Source: Bigelowiella natans CCMP2755
Taxonomy: Eukaryota; Cercozoa; Chlorarachniophyceae
DNA length: 51,662 nt
Reading direction: 5' to 3'
NCBI GenBank assembly: GCA_000320545.1
Contig: ADNK01001316.1
Span: 35,001 to 86,662, forward strand
Below, piece by piece: positions 12,972 through 25,402 of the stretch; within the stretch, counting starts at the first letter, position 1; every line of letters starts with the position of its first letter. The notes under the pieces are model-generated. The model saw only the letters and a program-made list of their open reading frames with translations. It was not told the origin of the DNA and searched no databases. Position numbers and translations under genes: made by a program.

Positions 12972-13306
12972 GATTTGTCAATAAATTGGAAAGGGGGGAA
13001 GGACACCGAGATTGTGTAGCTTCCTTGCCTGTTGTGTGCTCGAGACACCTGCAATAAATCACTCTTCCTCAGGTCAAATTTTGCAAAGATAAACACGGAA
13101 AAATCAATCTCACAAAATATAAGCGACAATGGGACTTGATCTCGGGGGTCATTAAAACCCAGAAACACGCCGAGCATACTGGTGATAAAGATGATGAGTT
13201 AGTCTCCGCCCTTTCTTCCGCGGTGCACTGGGCGTTTACAGAGGAGAAGTTGTACGCTATATCTTATAAGTATCTTCCAAGGTCTCAGACACAGGCCTCT
13301 TCTTAA
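9330..13306 (+). CDS. PH domain - RasGEF_N - RasGEF (CDC25) guanine-nucleotide exchange factor
   Basis: Activates a Ras-family GTPase by GDP release, probably at a membrane through its PH domain. Exons: 9330-9472, 9547-9608, 9700-9871, 10157-10480, 10656-10729, 10817-10949, 11087-11182, 11294-11460, 11541-11709, 11833-11938, 12038-12115, 12261-12416, 12629-12714, 12832-12928, 13073-13306; 698 residues, with every phase consistent. The PH domain spans about 16-145 (REGWLTKKGG, KKRYFVLW, NEQLSYYASK, closing AKEQWLVDI). RasGEF_N is about 220-320 (LTLEELVVKLL, SWHEFLIHTHVVFSES, EVARLLVKYM). The CDC25 core starts near 445: YDVEQVCDTLMHVDHNLIKS, the FAKKCKEFIKQ helix, FKPAWDLL, IPHLPLYLDAL, and a final Ser-rich tail. 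The start is the first ATG before the PH domain. It is tail-to-tail with the P2X gene. Confidence 0.92.
12184..12225. repeat. (CCT)n microsatellite in a RasGEF intron
   Basis: About 13 CCT units, 35 bases upstream of the CAG acceptor at 12260. A CT run at 12548-12584 plays a similar part before the next exon. Confidence 0.85.
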
Positions 13307-14133
13307 ACGTGTGGATCTAGTGTATTAGTATTGCTCATCTAGAAAGCCATTTCAATCAACTTAGTAGGATTGCGTCATATGCATCATGTGAGTTCATATT
13401 CACGGCGGCTTTATTGCATTGAAACTTAATGCGATCGCAAGATATAAACACTGGAAATCGCATTATATTTGTTGGCACGTTAGCATGGCGAGCACGCACG
13501 CAGCTTGTTACGATGCGGCGCACTGTCCGCACTGTGCACGTGTGCAGTCGCTTCCATGGCGTGTTGCCGCTTTCGTTTGTCATGATACTGTCATCTAGTC
13601 ATGTATCGCATGCCTATAGAATGATGACAGGAACTATGATGAATCATGAATGCACAGCATTGCATGCGCACATTGAATAAATAACGAGGTTTAGTCAATG
13701 ACTAGCTCTGCTGTGACGACCGCCCCGCCGCGCGTGTAATTTGACAGCTACGACGCTTAGATAGAATGGCAATTGAAAAGATTTAGCATCACTTCATTAC
13801 GCACGTCTCATATTAGTAAATTGCCCGCTAACTACTGCTATATTCAGAAACACAATGAACACTAGCCATATGAAGCATAGTTTTTTTTTGTACTACATGC
13901 ATATTCTGTCTCATACCCATCATACAATGGCGGCGCATGAATTTACATTATAGCTATGCAAAATATCACTAGGTGCGCAAAAGTAAGGCATCGTTGTTTC
14001 ATGAGAAAACAATCTAGCCTGCTGACGACCACAGAGTTACGAGTCTAAAATTTAGCGTGATAATAGCATTTTCATTAATAAATAAATGTCGCAAGAAATT
14101 AAGTTGTTTTGTAACAGAGAGGTTCGGCTTGAG
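13307..14133. repeat. Tail-to-tail spacer, partly palindrome-rich
   Basis: Lies between the RasGEF and P2X stop codons. The part at 13420-13760 carries GCACGCACGCAG, GTGCACGTG, CGCATGCC and GCATGCGC motifs; the rest is AT-rich and featureless. No gene is seen. Confidence 0.55.
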
Positions 14134-15051
14134 CTAAATAATATTCTGTACTGATCTTTGACGAACTTCAGATCCACCAAGTTTTACATCGCCATCTTCT
14201 TTTCTTCTCCTTTTTTTGCAAAACCCACAGGTAACTCTGTTCGTCTGGCTGACGAGTGGGTCCTTCTCGTCATCATCACCAGCATATTTGACCTGTATTG
14301 AATGAAAGGAACGTCACGACGGGTTGGGAAGGCGCGCGTTCTGACACTAAAGATACTGCCGCTACCTCTTCAAATATCTGTTTTTTGTAGGCTTTTGTTC
14401 GCTCCGGGTCCAGAAAGTAGTTTATCACCATGTCACACACCAAAGTTGCTACGCCTAATAAACCTAAGAGCGATAGGGGATGCAGCACGGAGGCAGCAAA
14501 TTGTCAGATTACTGCTTTTGTTATGGCAGATAACGGCACATCGCTATGAGCACGCAGACATTCTGCCATTGTCTGGCAGGTGGGTTTGCTGCAAAGTATT
14601 CATGAGAAAACAGCGAAGCGGTGGGGGGGGGGGGGACGCCACGGCTGCAATAAGTAATACGAGCAATGACGAACCTGCTCCCGCGCCGAGGGTGACAAGA
14701 AGAGCTACCGGGTCAAACTTTCCAGCTTGCCCAGAAAATCCGAAGATGAATCGCAGGCCATACCTGGATATATCCACGCCAGCGGAACGCAACAGCATGC
14801 CAACATTGATGAGAGGACACCGACGACGAGCAAATCGATACGCTCTCCAACGCGCACGCTGCCGGCTCAAACAGAGGCATGTTGCCACGCAGCTGAGATG
14901 CGGCGGGGGGAAGGATGGCCATACCGTTTCTTGAGGTTTCGTTCGGTTGCGGTCGTGTGCGAGTCCGTCGTGTACCTAAGATGATGACGACGACAACAAT
15001 TGCAACTGCCATGAGGAGAACGATGACAATGGCTTCTTCGACGGCGTGGAA

Positions 15052-15092
<41 letters not shown>

Positions 15093-16313
15093 ATCCATGA
15101 GGTTGGATGCTGGATGAGGATCATACGTTGCTTCTCGATAGTTGAATCCGTAACTTGCAGATCCCGGTATGTCTAGTCGAGACATTTTCACGTCCGGCAT
15201 GCACTCTGTATGTTATTGCGACTATTATCATCATTTGCAGAAGTTGAAAAGAAGTAGTGCGGATTGTCGTCGTGGAGGCTCGTTAGCGTTTAACGTTTCC
15301 GAAAAGAGGCACTCATGACTCAAAAAAGATATTGATCATAATGAATATACTGCAACATGGAGGACAACCGAAGTTATCTCTGCATGAAGGAGGGGGGAAA
15401 CAGCACATCGCCCTGTTATCGATATAGCCTAGAACGTATGATCTTGGCATATTTTATGTTATTACTGACTCGTTGGATCGTCCAGGTTGCAATCGAAGTG
15501 AAAATTCACGGCAAACACACCACCTGAGAGATCATCAGTCGGAGATACGACGAATCCAAATATCAGATGCGGTACATGACAAACGTGACATGTAGCGTGC
15601 GCGCGTTTATATATATAGCAGGCAGTCATCTCGTTTTGCCGGCTCGATCGTGGAGACCATTGTTTTTACATGATATATCGGTAATTGGCTGTTGGCTGCC
15701 CGCTTGTGTTCCGCACTCTTCTACACCTACACGCATCCTATCTAATATGACCTTTCGCAGCGGTTGCATTGTAGCTGTACCCGGTTTTCTTTAAGATGTC
15801 TTCTACTTTGAACAGATTCTTTCCGAGCTCGATCTCGTCTCTTGCATTGGAGTAAGACGCACCGAATTTGGGGAACTTCACATCGGATCGGAGCAGAATT
15901 GTCCAGTCCCCGATGTTGTTTATGATGTTTCCCTTGTACTCTAGAAGTAGCATAACGGCAGCAGCAGCAGCAACAACAACAACAACACAGCAGCAGCAGT
16001 AGAGGCGGAGCAAAGGGAAGAGAAAATTTGCGATTAAACTCTAGACGAAGGACTCTGACGTATTATGAAGCGGGTTCTGGCTGTGTGCTATTAGGAAGTA
16101 CGAGATATGCCATGGAAGAATAAGTGAACGCTACTACTGCTGCTGCTGCTACTACTACTACAATAACAACAACTACTTTTATTAATATTCTCCACGGGGC
16201 ACCAGCCTTCAACTTCGCAATATTGAGAATTTGGGAAACATCGCCCAGTCAGCCTCCCGTTGTCCGTAAACTAAGAGTTTATCACAGAGATGAGGCGACA
16301 TCAATACTCTTGC

Positions 16314-16350
<37 letters not shown>

Positions 16351-17528
16351 GAATTCTTTTTTTTAGACTAAGAGGAAGATGATTAACTACGCCTTCTTCA
16401 GAGATTGTGAGCGATCATCATCATCATATATCACCTTCCCCATCTCGCATCCCTTGCTGCAGAGGCCGTCATCTTCAGATCCATTACATATCTCTGTGGT
16501 AATAACACCAGCAAGCAGCAGCAGAGGGAGGGGGAGGAGGACGAGGACAAAATGAAATGATCATCCTTACTATCAGCGCTCCTATGAACGCTCCGGGATG
16601 ATATGACAATAATTTATCGAATAAACATGCGCATCAGCGGCAGCAACCCGTGACCTCTTCATTTGGTCGCACATATTACCTCGAGTCTGGTTACTTGTTA
16701 ACCAGTAGTTGGTTGTAATGAAGAGCTCCCCCGGTTGAATGGCCGGTACCACCTGAGTAAAATTGTGGAGGAATCAATGCTGGCTAAGTAACATCGTGAA
16801 ACGGGCAGCGGCATTATGCCAGGGAAATTAGAAGTTGAAAGAAGGTGCGGTAGCAAGTCGGTCGCAGCATCGATCACATCTCCATGTAAACGAATATACT
16901 GTTCCGTGTACCAGATCGTAAGAGTCGAATATCATTCCTGTATTAGAGATACCAGACCCCTTTACCTGAGGTATCATAGGACACACGATGAAGCCTATGT
17001 GACTAATATTTCATGAAACGTTCTTATTTTCATCGTACGGCGGTTACGGACGGCACATGCAACAACTGTGATTGAACGTACTTTGAGAGTTGCTGTTCCT
17101 TGGACTTCATCAAAAGTCTGTTCAACAACGTTTAATTAAAAAATAGAAGGCAGCAAAATTATTGACAAATCTGCCGATTCGACGCAGTGCATTGCGGCAA
17201 CAGCAAACATAATCACTAAGTGTGCGCAGTCGCTCTTTTAACCTGGTAGCCCTTGTGTAGCCAAACTGATACGAGCGACACGTAGGTCAAAATCGAGAAA
17301 ATTAGCGTGTAGTGAAGGAGCGCAAGGCATGTATTCGGTATTTGCGCAAAGCGCACCTACATAGGAACAGAAGCATCGTTTTGAGGACCCAAAAATATCA
17401 TGTGCTTTTCTAGAATCGCCCATACCGTGTTATACATGAGTCCCATCTTAGGCTTTGAGAGTCTGAATGAATCAAGAGTTTTAAGAATCGACTCAACTTA
17501 CCATCCATGAATTTTCGAGTGAGTCCAT
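14134..17528 (-). CDS. P2X-type ATP-gated cation channel
   Basis: Trimeric ligand-gated channel subunit. Exons (high to low): 17528-17502, 17452-17389, 17265-17243, 17117-17082, 17002-16966, 16937-16912, 16752-16680, 16493-16435, 16270-16177, 15940-15752, 15523-15466, 15379-15351, 15205-15127, 14975-14925, 14763-14675, 14463-14366, 14292-14134; 396 residues. Landmarks in order: TM1 running into WLHKGYQTFDEVQGT; VVPAIQPGELFITTN; Cys-rich head ending CEVEGWCPVE; VKFPKF; a CNLD motif; SRLD; GFNYR, the NFR-like ATP site; LKKRYGLRF; GQAGKFD; TM2 with LLGVATLVCDMV; and a basic cytoplasmic tail. Of the two lysines in the vertebrate TKxK motif only one is obvious (TLK). The exon at 17002 is followed by a 28-nt intron; an alternative donor gives a 49-nt intron and removes seven codons. 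The start and TM1 exons are inferred. Confidence 0.92.
15054..15091. repeat. (ATG)n microsatellite in a P2X intron
   Basis: About 12 units between the P2X exons at 15127 and 14975. Confidence 0.9.
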
Positions 17529-18240
17529 ATCATCTCACTTCAAAAACCAGGGTGGAAACTATGGCAAGATTGGTACATTAATGAATCCTAGATTTATGCG
17601 CTATCTTGCTTATCTTGCTTCTATGCTACCGTTCTGTTTCGGGTGGGGCACGACGCTGATCAGTGAGAGAGTAGTTTGTGATTTTAATTATATTTTTATG
17701 GTAAGTTGCATGTCGTTTCATCAAAATGATGGAGATTTCCTTGCATTTCATTCGTATTATAGTTTTATTTGCCCGAAAATAATACCAGAGATAATAGTTA
17801 AACTACGCTCGTGCAGTTTCAAATTTTAAAAAATTCAAACAAACATCCTACGCTTTGATCGGAAAAACGCTCTAAACAGTCGAAATTACGAAGAGTAAAG
17901 ATACAAGAAGTCGCAGAATTAAAATAAGCGCCGATCTGCACTGACGACACCTTGTCTAACCTTTCATCAACTCGGATAAAAAATACATGCAATTTTATTT
18001 TGAGACTGTGCAATTTGCTTGTCGGACATGTAAAGCACTATTTCTTGCCGAGAGGTGATTTCCGATCATCTGGGCAAAATGTCCCTGCCCTTCGTTTTGC
18101 AATGAGATGTGCAATGGTTACTCGTGTGCAGTACTCCCGGCCTTCTGGGCTACTCAAGGATGCATTTGAAAAATACTAGAAGGGCGCACCATAAGATGAT
18201 CACGAAATTATTTTAGGCAGTGCCGCCAGAGTCAATAGAA
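17529..18240. promoter_or_regulatory. Head-to-head intergenic region, P2X / GT8
   Basis: A 712-base gap between divergent genes, AT-rich and free of GCATGC-type palindromes. An open frame near 17581-17829 on the plus strand has no recognisable motif and is treated as chance. Confidence 0.4.
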
Positions 18241-20551
18241 ATGATGCGACACGGCGCAGCACGTGTTCCTCTACTCCTGCTGTTTCTCCTTAACTCAACG
18301 ACCATGACATCAAAAATCAGCGGCTTCCTTATTTCACATAAAATAGAAGGGAGTGATCCTTTCCGTTGCAGCCGTAGGGAAGATCCTTTACTTTCAGAGA
18401 GAAAATGGCGTCGCAAAGTCCTCGAAAATGCGATAAGCAGCAGATTCGGGCATAAAAGCTCATCATCATCGTCGATGGTTGGACCTGGCGGTGAAGAACA
18501 ACTTGAAGTTGAAGCTTATGTCACCCATTTGACGAATGACCAATACATAAAGGGAGCACAGGTAGCATGTAATCTTACTCGGTTCTTCTCCGCATCCATC
18601 CTCGTCAGTTGAATGGATAAACTGACGGTCTGTTGTATGATGATTGATTCATGATATCTTCCCGTTGAGGTACTCGCCGAATCACTCAGAGAGGCCGGAG
18701 CCACAAGACCTCCACTTGCAATGATTACAGAACAGGTAATAGCATGCTTTATGTGCACGTCCTCAACGTCAATATAGCGAACCAATATGATCAATCCGAT
18801 AACCAATAAGGTGAGCGGAGAAGCTCGCAATACTTTGAGAAGTTGTGGATGGACTCTGGTCACAGTGCCGGAGTTTGGTGATGGAAGAAAGGATCTGAAT
18901 TTTTCGCGTGGGTTCTTCACAAAATTGGAGGCATGGCGATTGCCTTGGTAGTTCGCATGTGCTTTCTCTCGCAGTGCGAAGACTTTCTGATGCGGAACCG
19001 TACATTTCTTTGTTTCTCTGCCCATGTTACAAATATCAGCACAAGAGTGATTTATCTGGACACGGATATTCTTGCTGTTGGTAACCCTGATGTCCTGTTT
19101 GAGCTCGCCCAAGGCGGTTCGCGCCCAGGTGTGAGAAGGACGTATAAACACGCCAACAGGATTGTCACAAGCAACTGATGCATTGTTAATATTTCGCGGA
19201 TGGACTCACTAATACTGAAACCAAAAGCTGTTCATCGATCTTATTTGGTATTACCATTACAGATTTTCTCTTTGCTGTCCAAGATAGCCAACCGCACATG
19301 CAAGGGTGCTTATTTTTGCCACAAAAAGAAGGGCTTTTGCCTCGTAATGATTCCGTCGGTGTTGTGTTTGATTGGGTGATGATGACTCAGACATGCGCCT
19401 ATTCCAAACACTGGAGTGATGGTGTTGAAGCCTGACATAAGAGTTTATGCACGAATAGTTGAGACTCTTTCAGGTCGCATTCAAACTGCTCTCGAAATAG
19501 TCAGATCATGATCGTTATCTTGTTCAAAGCAGCCTCGGCGACTCCTCTTCACGAGATGCCCTTTTACGAGCAAGGGTAATACAAAGCTATGTGAATTTCT
19601 GGGAGTGTATAAATCGACTCGATTGCTACCGTTGATCAGATTCATCGGGAAGTTCTTCGCAGGGAAATGGGTCCAATTGCCAGCTAAATACAATTTCTGT
19701 GTGCGGTACGTGGCAAATGTTTGAAGAGCCTGAGAGTCGTGTTTCGAGCGCATCAGCAATTTGAGCGTATGGTTAGGTATTTGAATCGTCCTTTGTACCA
19801 AGACATTCGTCATCGAGACAATAAGGTTTTTATACATTATGCAAAGGTCGTAGGCACTAACTCGAATTGTAACTTACAGCTGCGATATATTTTCCATCCA
19901 TCATTGCCAACTTTCTTACTCATTAACGTGTAGTGCAAACCTTGGGATTTATCACTGCAACGTATTGTACTGCAAGAGGCACACTCTCAGGTTGGCTTGT
20001 TTTGCCTCCCATCTTCCACGTTTTTTATGCTCGCCGCTGTTTCGGCGAACACAGACAAAAATGCATGCAAGACGCCTATATTAACGATATATCAAACAGG
20101 GATTTGGAAAGGAATATCTAAGATATATTCGAATGTTCACAAATGCTGCTAATCGATACGGATATCATCATCTGGTTGATGAGAGAGATGGCGACGGAAG
20201 CGGAGTTATAGTGTGGAACGACATTCACGAGGAAGTAATCACGCTAATAACCGTATGGGTTTGCGTTCTATTCAGTGAAATCGTAATGTCAAGCAGGTAC
20301 ATAATCAGCGGCGTTGGGTAAAGGTTCTAGCATCTCATATACGCTCTGACCTGGAGCTCAAACCGCTTCTTCCCTTGTTGCGTGGAGATGTTGGTGGCCC
20401 TGGCCCTAAAACCTCTGATGTTCTCGACAGGAAATCGCCCTTGAAGAACTTATTCGTGCAGAGAAAAAAGAAGGACGTGAATGGGGAGGTATCCCAAAGT
20501 GATCGCCGAGAACGAGTCGAAGCATTGTCTGAAGTGCCCGACGCGGACTAA
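18241..20551 (+). CDS. Family 8 glycosyltransferase (glycogenin/galactinol-synthase type) with signal anchor
   Basis: Transfers a sugar from a nucleotide-sugar donor, probably in the secretory pathway. Exons: 18241-18561, 18670-18735, 18811-18947, 19040-19128, 19263-19365, 19391-19473, 19505-19575, 19653-19705, 19729-19771, 19826-19846, 19934-19990, 20100-20234, 20297-20551; 477 residues. Seen: a hydrophobic N-terminus (VPLLLLFLL) as signal peptide or anchor; AYVTHLTNDQYIKGAQ; VLAESLREAG; the metal-binding DxD in VIYLDTDILAV (D182, D184); PNTGVMVLKP; KWVQLPAKYNF; and the C-terminal IHYAKCKPW. These are GT8 hallmarks in the expected order. The C-terminus is charged and has no clear family match. 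The 19366-19390 intron would be only 25 nt but is the only phase-consistent choice found. An alternative last exon in another frame is possible. Confidence 0.85.
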
Positions 20552-21544
20552 GACAAACATATGTTTTCCCAGTGTTTTATGTGGAAGTGTATAACGCGAG
20601 GCTCGAGGCTCGATCGATACTTGGATGCGTCGTGAAGTATCGTTGCCTAAGAATACTTCGAAGCTGAATTTAAATGTTGATTCATCACAAAGTAACTCGT
20701 CGTCTACATGAACAGCTAGCTGTCGTTTTATATACATAAGCATGGAGTGTGTCCAGTAGATTGATGTGCATCGATGCCATGCACGCGGGCTGGACATGCG
20801 TGCCGCGTGTGTTGTGACATATGTCATGTGCGCGGTGTTGTCTAGCATCAACATGACACAACACACATCTCTCTCCAACTCTCCCCCCCCCTAGCTCCCC
20901 CCTCTCTCTCTGCTCTCCCTCTCTTCACCATCTACATGATGTGTAATAGTGCAGGCGTGGAGAAATATACGTGCTTGTGCAAACTACTAGCGAAGCAATT
21001 GAATCAGGTGCATGTATCACAGCATCGTCTAGATCGTGCGCGCACTCAAGAATCGAGCATGCCAAAACAGCATCTGATGCATGCGATACCTTGCATTCTA
21101 TTGGTGCTTACGCAGCCATTGCAGCGACGTTCACGGTGGTACATTTTCGTCTGCGCTACCCCTGCATTGAAGGTCTTATACATGGCACGCACTACTAGCT
21201 TGGAATGAAGTTGGTGAATCGCTGTATGTACGTAGGATGCCACTGTACATTTTACCGTGAGGTGCGTACGTAGCATGTGTCAGGGTTGATATACGTGCAT
21301 GTGCGTGCTGCCACATATGCATGGCACGAACAGTTTTAACTGCCTGACGGCTGCATGAGCAGCGAACATTTTAATTGTAATGTTTAAATAAATAAGACGG
21401 AGCTATGCCGCGACGAAACACATTTCAATGTGACTACTGACCTCATTCGTCATGATCAACAGGCTCATATAAAGAGCATGCAGGCTTGGAAACTGTGCCG
21501 ATTTCGAGCGATTTATGCCTAACACACAGAGCTCGTCAATCCCT
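20552..21544. repeat. Tail-to-tail spacer rich in GCATGC-type palindromes
   Basis: Carries repeated ATGCACG, TGCATGCG, CATGTGCGTG and GTACGTA motifs at about 20740-21350, plus a C-rich/CT-rich stretch at 20881-20928. No coding signal beyond short chance frames. Confidence 0.6.
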
Positions 21545-22483
21545 TCAGACACGACGCGATAAGACAAGGTACCTTAATACGTGCTGTATTGTCCACAGGC
21601 AGCAAAACGGGCTTCCAAGTAGAAGACAACCAGCACACCAGAGGATCCCAACTGCAATAAATTCAAAAAGCAGCATTCAATTGTACAACTAAAATAATCC
21701 GTGCAGAGAATCATAATTATTACGCCAAAAGGTAATGGTGTAAGAGAGGTGTAAACTAGTTCTGGGCTACTCATTCCGTATCGCTCGCATTTACGCATGT
21801 GCAAGCATGTTAACTCTACCTTTGAATCCTTCCGTATGAAGAATAATTCCACACAGGCATAAAGCGGCTCCTAAAACAGCCGATGGTAAAAAACATGTTT
21901 ACTTAATTTGCGTAATTTTTGTCTATTCAGACGCGTGATAATTTAAATTCTAGAAGGCCACGTTCAAAGCTATTCAGATTCATTTTAAAACATACTTCCA
22001 TACCATAATAATCGAAGACTGTTGTCACTAGCCAGCTCTGGAGCCATGGAAGGCTTTACCATTAAATCATGAGATGGGGGAAATAATTAGACAAGCCCGA
22101 GATCAGAATATACTCACGAGTAGGCGTAGAGATGGTTCAGAAAGTTATGATTGCCATCATCGGTTTGGGAGCGTGCTACCTACCACCTACCTTTCGGAAT
22201 CGAGAGGGAACAGCGGGTAGGAGTGCAGCGTACGTGCCAGGATGATGGTGAAAAACACCCCATATATCGCGTAGATAGCAGCAACTGAGTACGTAGTAAG
22301 AGGCGATAGTTGCACGAAGTTTTTGCCTCCCATTGATGCGATGTGGGGCTGTACACTGTTAGCCGAGGCTTCCATGAACGCGGATGTGGAGAGAGGAGTG
22401 GTGCTCGAAGTGTGGTTGCTGTCCACGCGACGGTGGGTACGGGGGAACCACGACGTACGACAATCCAAAACTGCCCAAAACAT
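21545..22483 (-). CDS. Small multi-pass membrane protein (DUF1475-like, tentative)
   Basis: Function unknown. Exons (high to low): 22483-22234, 22175-22118, 22035-22004, 21870-21820, 21651-21545; 165 residues with consistent phases. It has about four hydrophobic segments: TTYSVAAIYAIYGVFFTIIL, SWLVTTVFDYYGAALCLCG, and a final ILWCAGCLLLGSPFCC. The pattern of W-x-TT-x-D-x-Y, an HTEGFK turn and a Gly-Ser-rich last helix reminds me of the DUF1475/DUF2834 group, from memory only. The N-terminal 60 residues are polar and could be partly 5' leader; the first intron has a second possible donor at 22190. Head-to-head with the NmrA-like gene. Confidence 0.6.
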
Positions 22484-22806
22484 GAAAAAGCGTAGGTGAT
22501 TTTGAAGTTACCGTGCCGATTTCATTAAGACGACATTGAAATTATCTTGTCGTAGAATAAAAAACGAATGCGGTTTTAGACGATGATGATGGTGCGTCAA
22601 ATCACGAACACGGGAGAGCTTCACTGCTTCTCTTGGATCACTCCTCCAACCACTGCTACTCTTATCGATCGATCGACGAGTGCTCTTCCCTCTCCTACAC
22701 GAATACGTAACGATATTCGAGCTGCTGCAGAGAGCATCCTTCGAAGAAACTCTTAGGAATCTTCTGCTCCTGGCCGCCGCCTTGCCTCTTTGACCTGTTG
22801 CGAAGG
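22484..22806. promoter_or_regulatory. Head-to-head intergenic region, membrane protein / NmrA-like gene
   Basis: Only 323 bases separate the two start codons. It contains a GATCGATCGA stretch near 22668. No GCATGC palindrome is present. Confidence 0.45.
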
Positions 22807-23975
22807 ATGATGTCTGTCTTCAACAGTCGCTCCGCCGTTTATGTTGTTGCCATGGTCGTGTGCCTGGCAGTCGCCGGAATAAACATAATGGCCTCTCCCC
22901 ATGGTGGAAGTGGAAGGTTAAAAACGTCTATCTTTATTTATTTCATGAATAGGAATTCACCATCCGTAACCATTAGAAATTTGGGGAATATGGTGTCATC
23001 AAAATGCAGTGCAAAATCGTCGCTTTGCCGGCGAAGTATCTCATCAAGAACCCCAGCTGGTCTCTCTTTGTCATATTCGTCTCTTCAAGCTTCTCGTTAC
23101 TCCTCTAGCCAGCAAACCTCCTTAACGAGGTGCAGCGCTACATTGTCCCCAGGTGCAGTTGACAGATGAGTACGTCGTTGATGTGTGTATATGTGAATCT
23201 AATCGTTCCACCTCTATTACCCACAGGAGACTTGGTTCTAGTGACCGGTAGTACTGGCGGCGTTGGACAGCTGGTTACAGCAAATTTACTTCAGAAGGTC
23301 GGTTGAGAATCTGCGGTGATTTCGTCATATCATTGTACTTTTTTTTGCAATGGCCGCTGCGGCAGTAGTTAGTAAGAGAAACGTATAATGTCGACCCTCT
23401 TTCTCCACTTTTATCAGGGCTTTAGAGTTCGTGCGGTTACGCGAAGCGAAGAGAGAGGGAAACAACTATTCGGCGAGGCGGAAAACTTGGAGGTTGTACC
23501 TCCTTCATCACTCTTACAATCACATTTCCACCAACCACGGAGTAGTCCACATATCTAGTCGCGCACGGAAGGGGGAGGAAGGATGGAGAGAGGAAAGGAT
23601 GATGGAATTAGAGGAGGAAGTGAAGGAAGTGTACATTGTATCACTGATTCTGTTGGCAGGTGGTTGTCGCAGACCAGCGAGATGCTGAATCTATCAGTGC
23701 TGCTATGGATGGAGTAGATGGTGTAGTCTCATGCTCCGGAACAACGGCATTTCCTTCAAAAAGATGGGATGGGAATAATGGCCCCGAAATGACTGACAAA
23801 GTAGTGCTGCGTATGATTCTGCGTTCATCCGAAACCACTATTTGATCTGACGAGGTATCGATGATGAAACAAACAATTATTAGGTGGGGCTGCACAACCT
23901 CATTGACGCCGCAAAATCGCATTCAGACAAAATAAAGAGATTTCTTCTGGTAGACCATTGAAACTGATAAATTGG

Positions 23976-24021
<46 letters not shown>

Positions 24022-25402
24022 TCTATATTGTCCTTGACTGGACATCATGTGGTTGATTCCCCAATGATTAATATATCTACATGTTCGGTAGATTTTTGTA
24101 GCTGGTAGGTATAGGTAGTAAGATTGTAAAGACCTCCCCCCCCCCCTCTTACCCTATCATCCAAATGTTTCAAGAAGTGGCATTCATATCGGAAAAAAAA
24201 ATTCTCTTCCCCCCATCATCACCCAAAGGTTTCGAGCACTGGCGTTGTGCGTCGCAAGCAGTTCCCATTTGTCATTATGAACGCCTTCGGAGTCTTAGAC
24301 TACAAGAAACTCAGCGAAGAGGTATGGTGATACGCTGCTACTGCCATGCAATAATGACGATAATCATGGGGAGGAGGAGGAGGAGGAGGAGGAGGAGGAG
24401 GAGGAGGGACGTTGGCGCTATGCTGCCGATTATCATTTACACCTCACCAAATAACAACACGAACAACGAGGGAACACCCATCCTTCGCTGCCTCTTTTCT
24501 GATCATTCACAACTGTTGTTCCCCCCCCTTCTCGCTGCAAAGTACTTGGAAGGATCTGGTTTGCCATACACCATCGTTCGTCCCGGTCGTTTGACAGACG
24601 GTATGCTACTACATAGAATCTTCACACATCTTCCCACTACTCCTACATGATAATGAGAAACGAATGACTACTACCACGAGCCCACGAGCATCGTTAGCTG
24701 TATGAGAATTCAGACGATTGCATTAACGCATTGATGTGCTGTTACATCCCCAAAAGGACCGTATACATCTTACGACCTGAACACCCTCCTACGCGCCACG
24801 AGTGGTTCCCGCAAAAACGTGGAGATGTCGCGAGAGTACGTGAGCACACGCAGCTGAGCATCGTCAACCGTAGTCGCCGTCGACAATGCAAAACCATCTA
24901 TTAGTGTACATGGAGTAGGTGACACGAATAAAAAATATAAACTATGCGTTTGCTCTCTTGCTCCATGCTTCATGATTTGTTGCGTTGTGTTTTTGATAGC
25001 GACGTCTTAAATGGGGAAATGTCGCGGATTACCCTAGCCGAGGCAGTCTCACAAGCAATTCAACTGCCGTGCACAGAGGTAGTAGTTAACATCTCCCCCA
25101 AGGATAGCACTGGGATTGATGATCATAAATTCAACAACAGCAACAACAACAACAACAACACAATAACAACAGCCAAGCCCTGTATTTTCCGTCATCGTTA
25201 GCATCGTTATTATAACCGTTATCATTATTGTTATCATAACAAACAGGGTATGCATGTAAGTATGATGTCGCGAGAAGGTGAAGGCCCTGGCAGTCAGGTA
25301 GTTTGAATCTTTGAGGGTGTTACAAAATAGCATTATTTCAATTGCAATACTTATCTGTTTTAGTCCAACCTGTGGGAAGAATTATATCAGCAGCAACAGT
25401 GA
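22807..25402 (+). CDS. NmrA-like atypical short-chain dehydrogenase (NAD(P)-binding), probably organelle-targeted
   Basis: Exons: 22807-22916, 23109-23152, 23227-23297, 23418-23492, 23660-23800, 23884-23949, 24229-24321, 24543-24600, 24757-24835, 25000-25078, 25247-25297, 25364-25402; 301 residues, phases consistent. Residues 1-29 form a signal-peptide-like hydrophobic segment, and about 30-51 are Gly/Ser/Thr/Arg-rich; that bipartite look fits a secondary plastid but is not proof. The Rossmann motif is VTGSTGGVGQ (58-66), then VRAVTRSEERGKQLF, GVDGVVSCSGTTAFPSKRW, the VGLHNLIDAAK helix, PYTIVRPGRLTDG and SRITLAEAVSQAI. This is the layout of plant plastid NAD(P)-binding proteins. The classical SDR YxxxK is not apparent, as in atypical SDRs. 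Substrate unknown. Confidence 0.9.
23979..24017. repeat. (TA)n microsatellite in the NmrA-like gene
   Basis: About 19 TA units in the intron after 23949. A GGA repeat at 24367-24408 lies in a later intron of the same gene. Confidence 0.9.

Noticed and set aside
20428-20503. Alternative GT8 last exon in another frame, EIALEELIRAEKKEGREW, ending near 20503
   Set aside because: It reads well, but the longer frame from the acceptor at 20296 stays open for 84 codons and is in phase with the previous exon.
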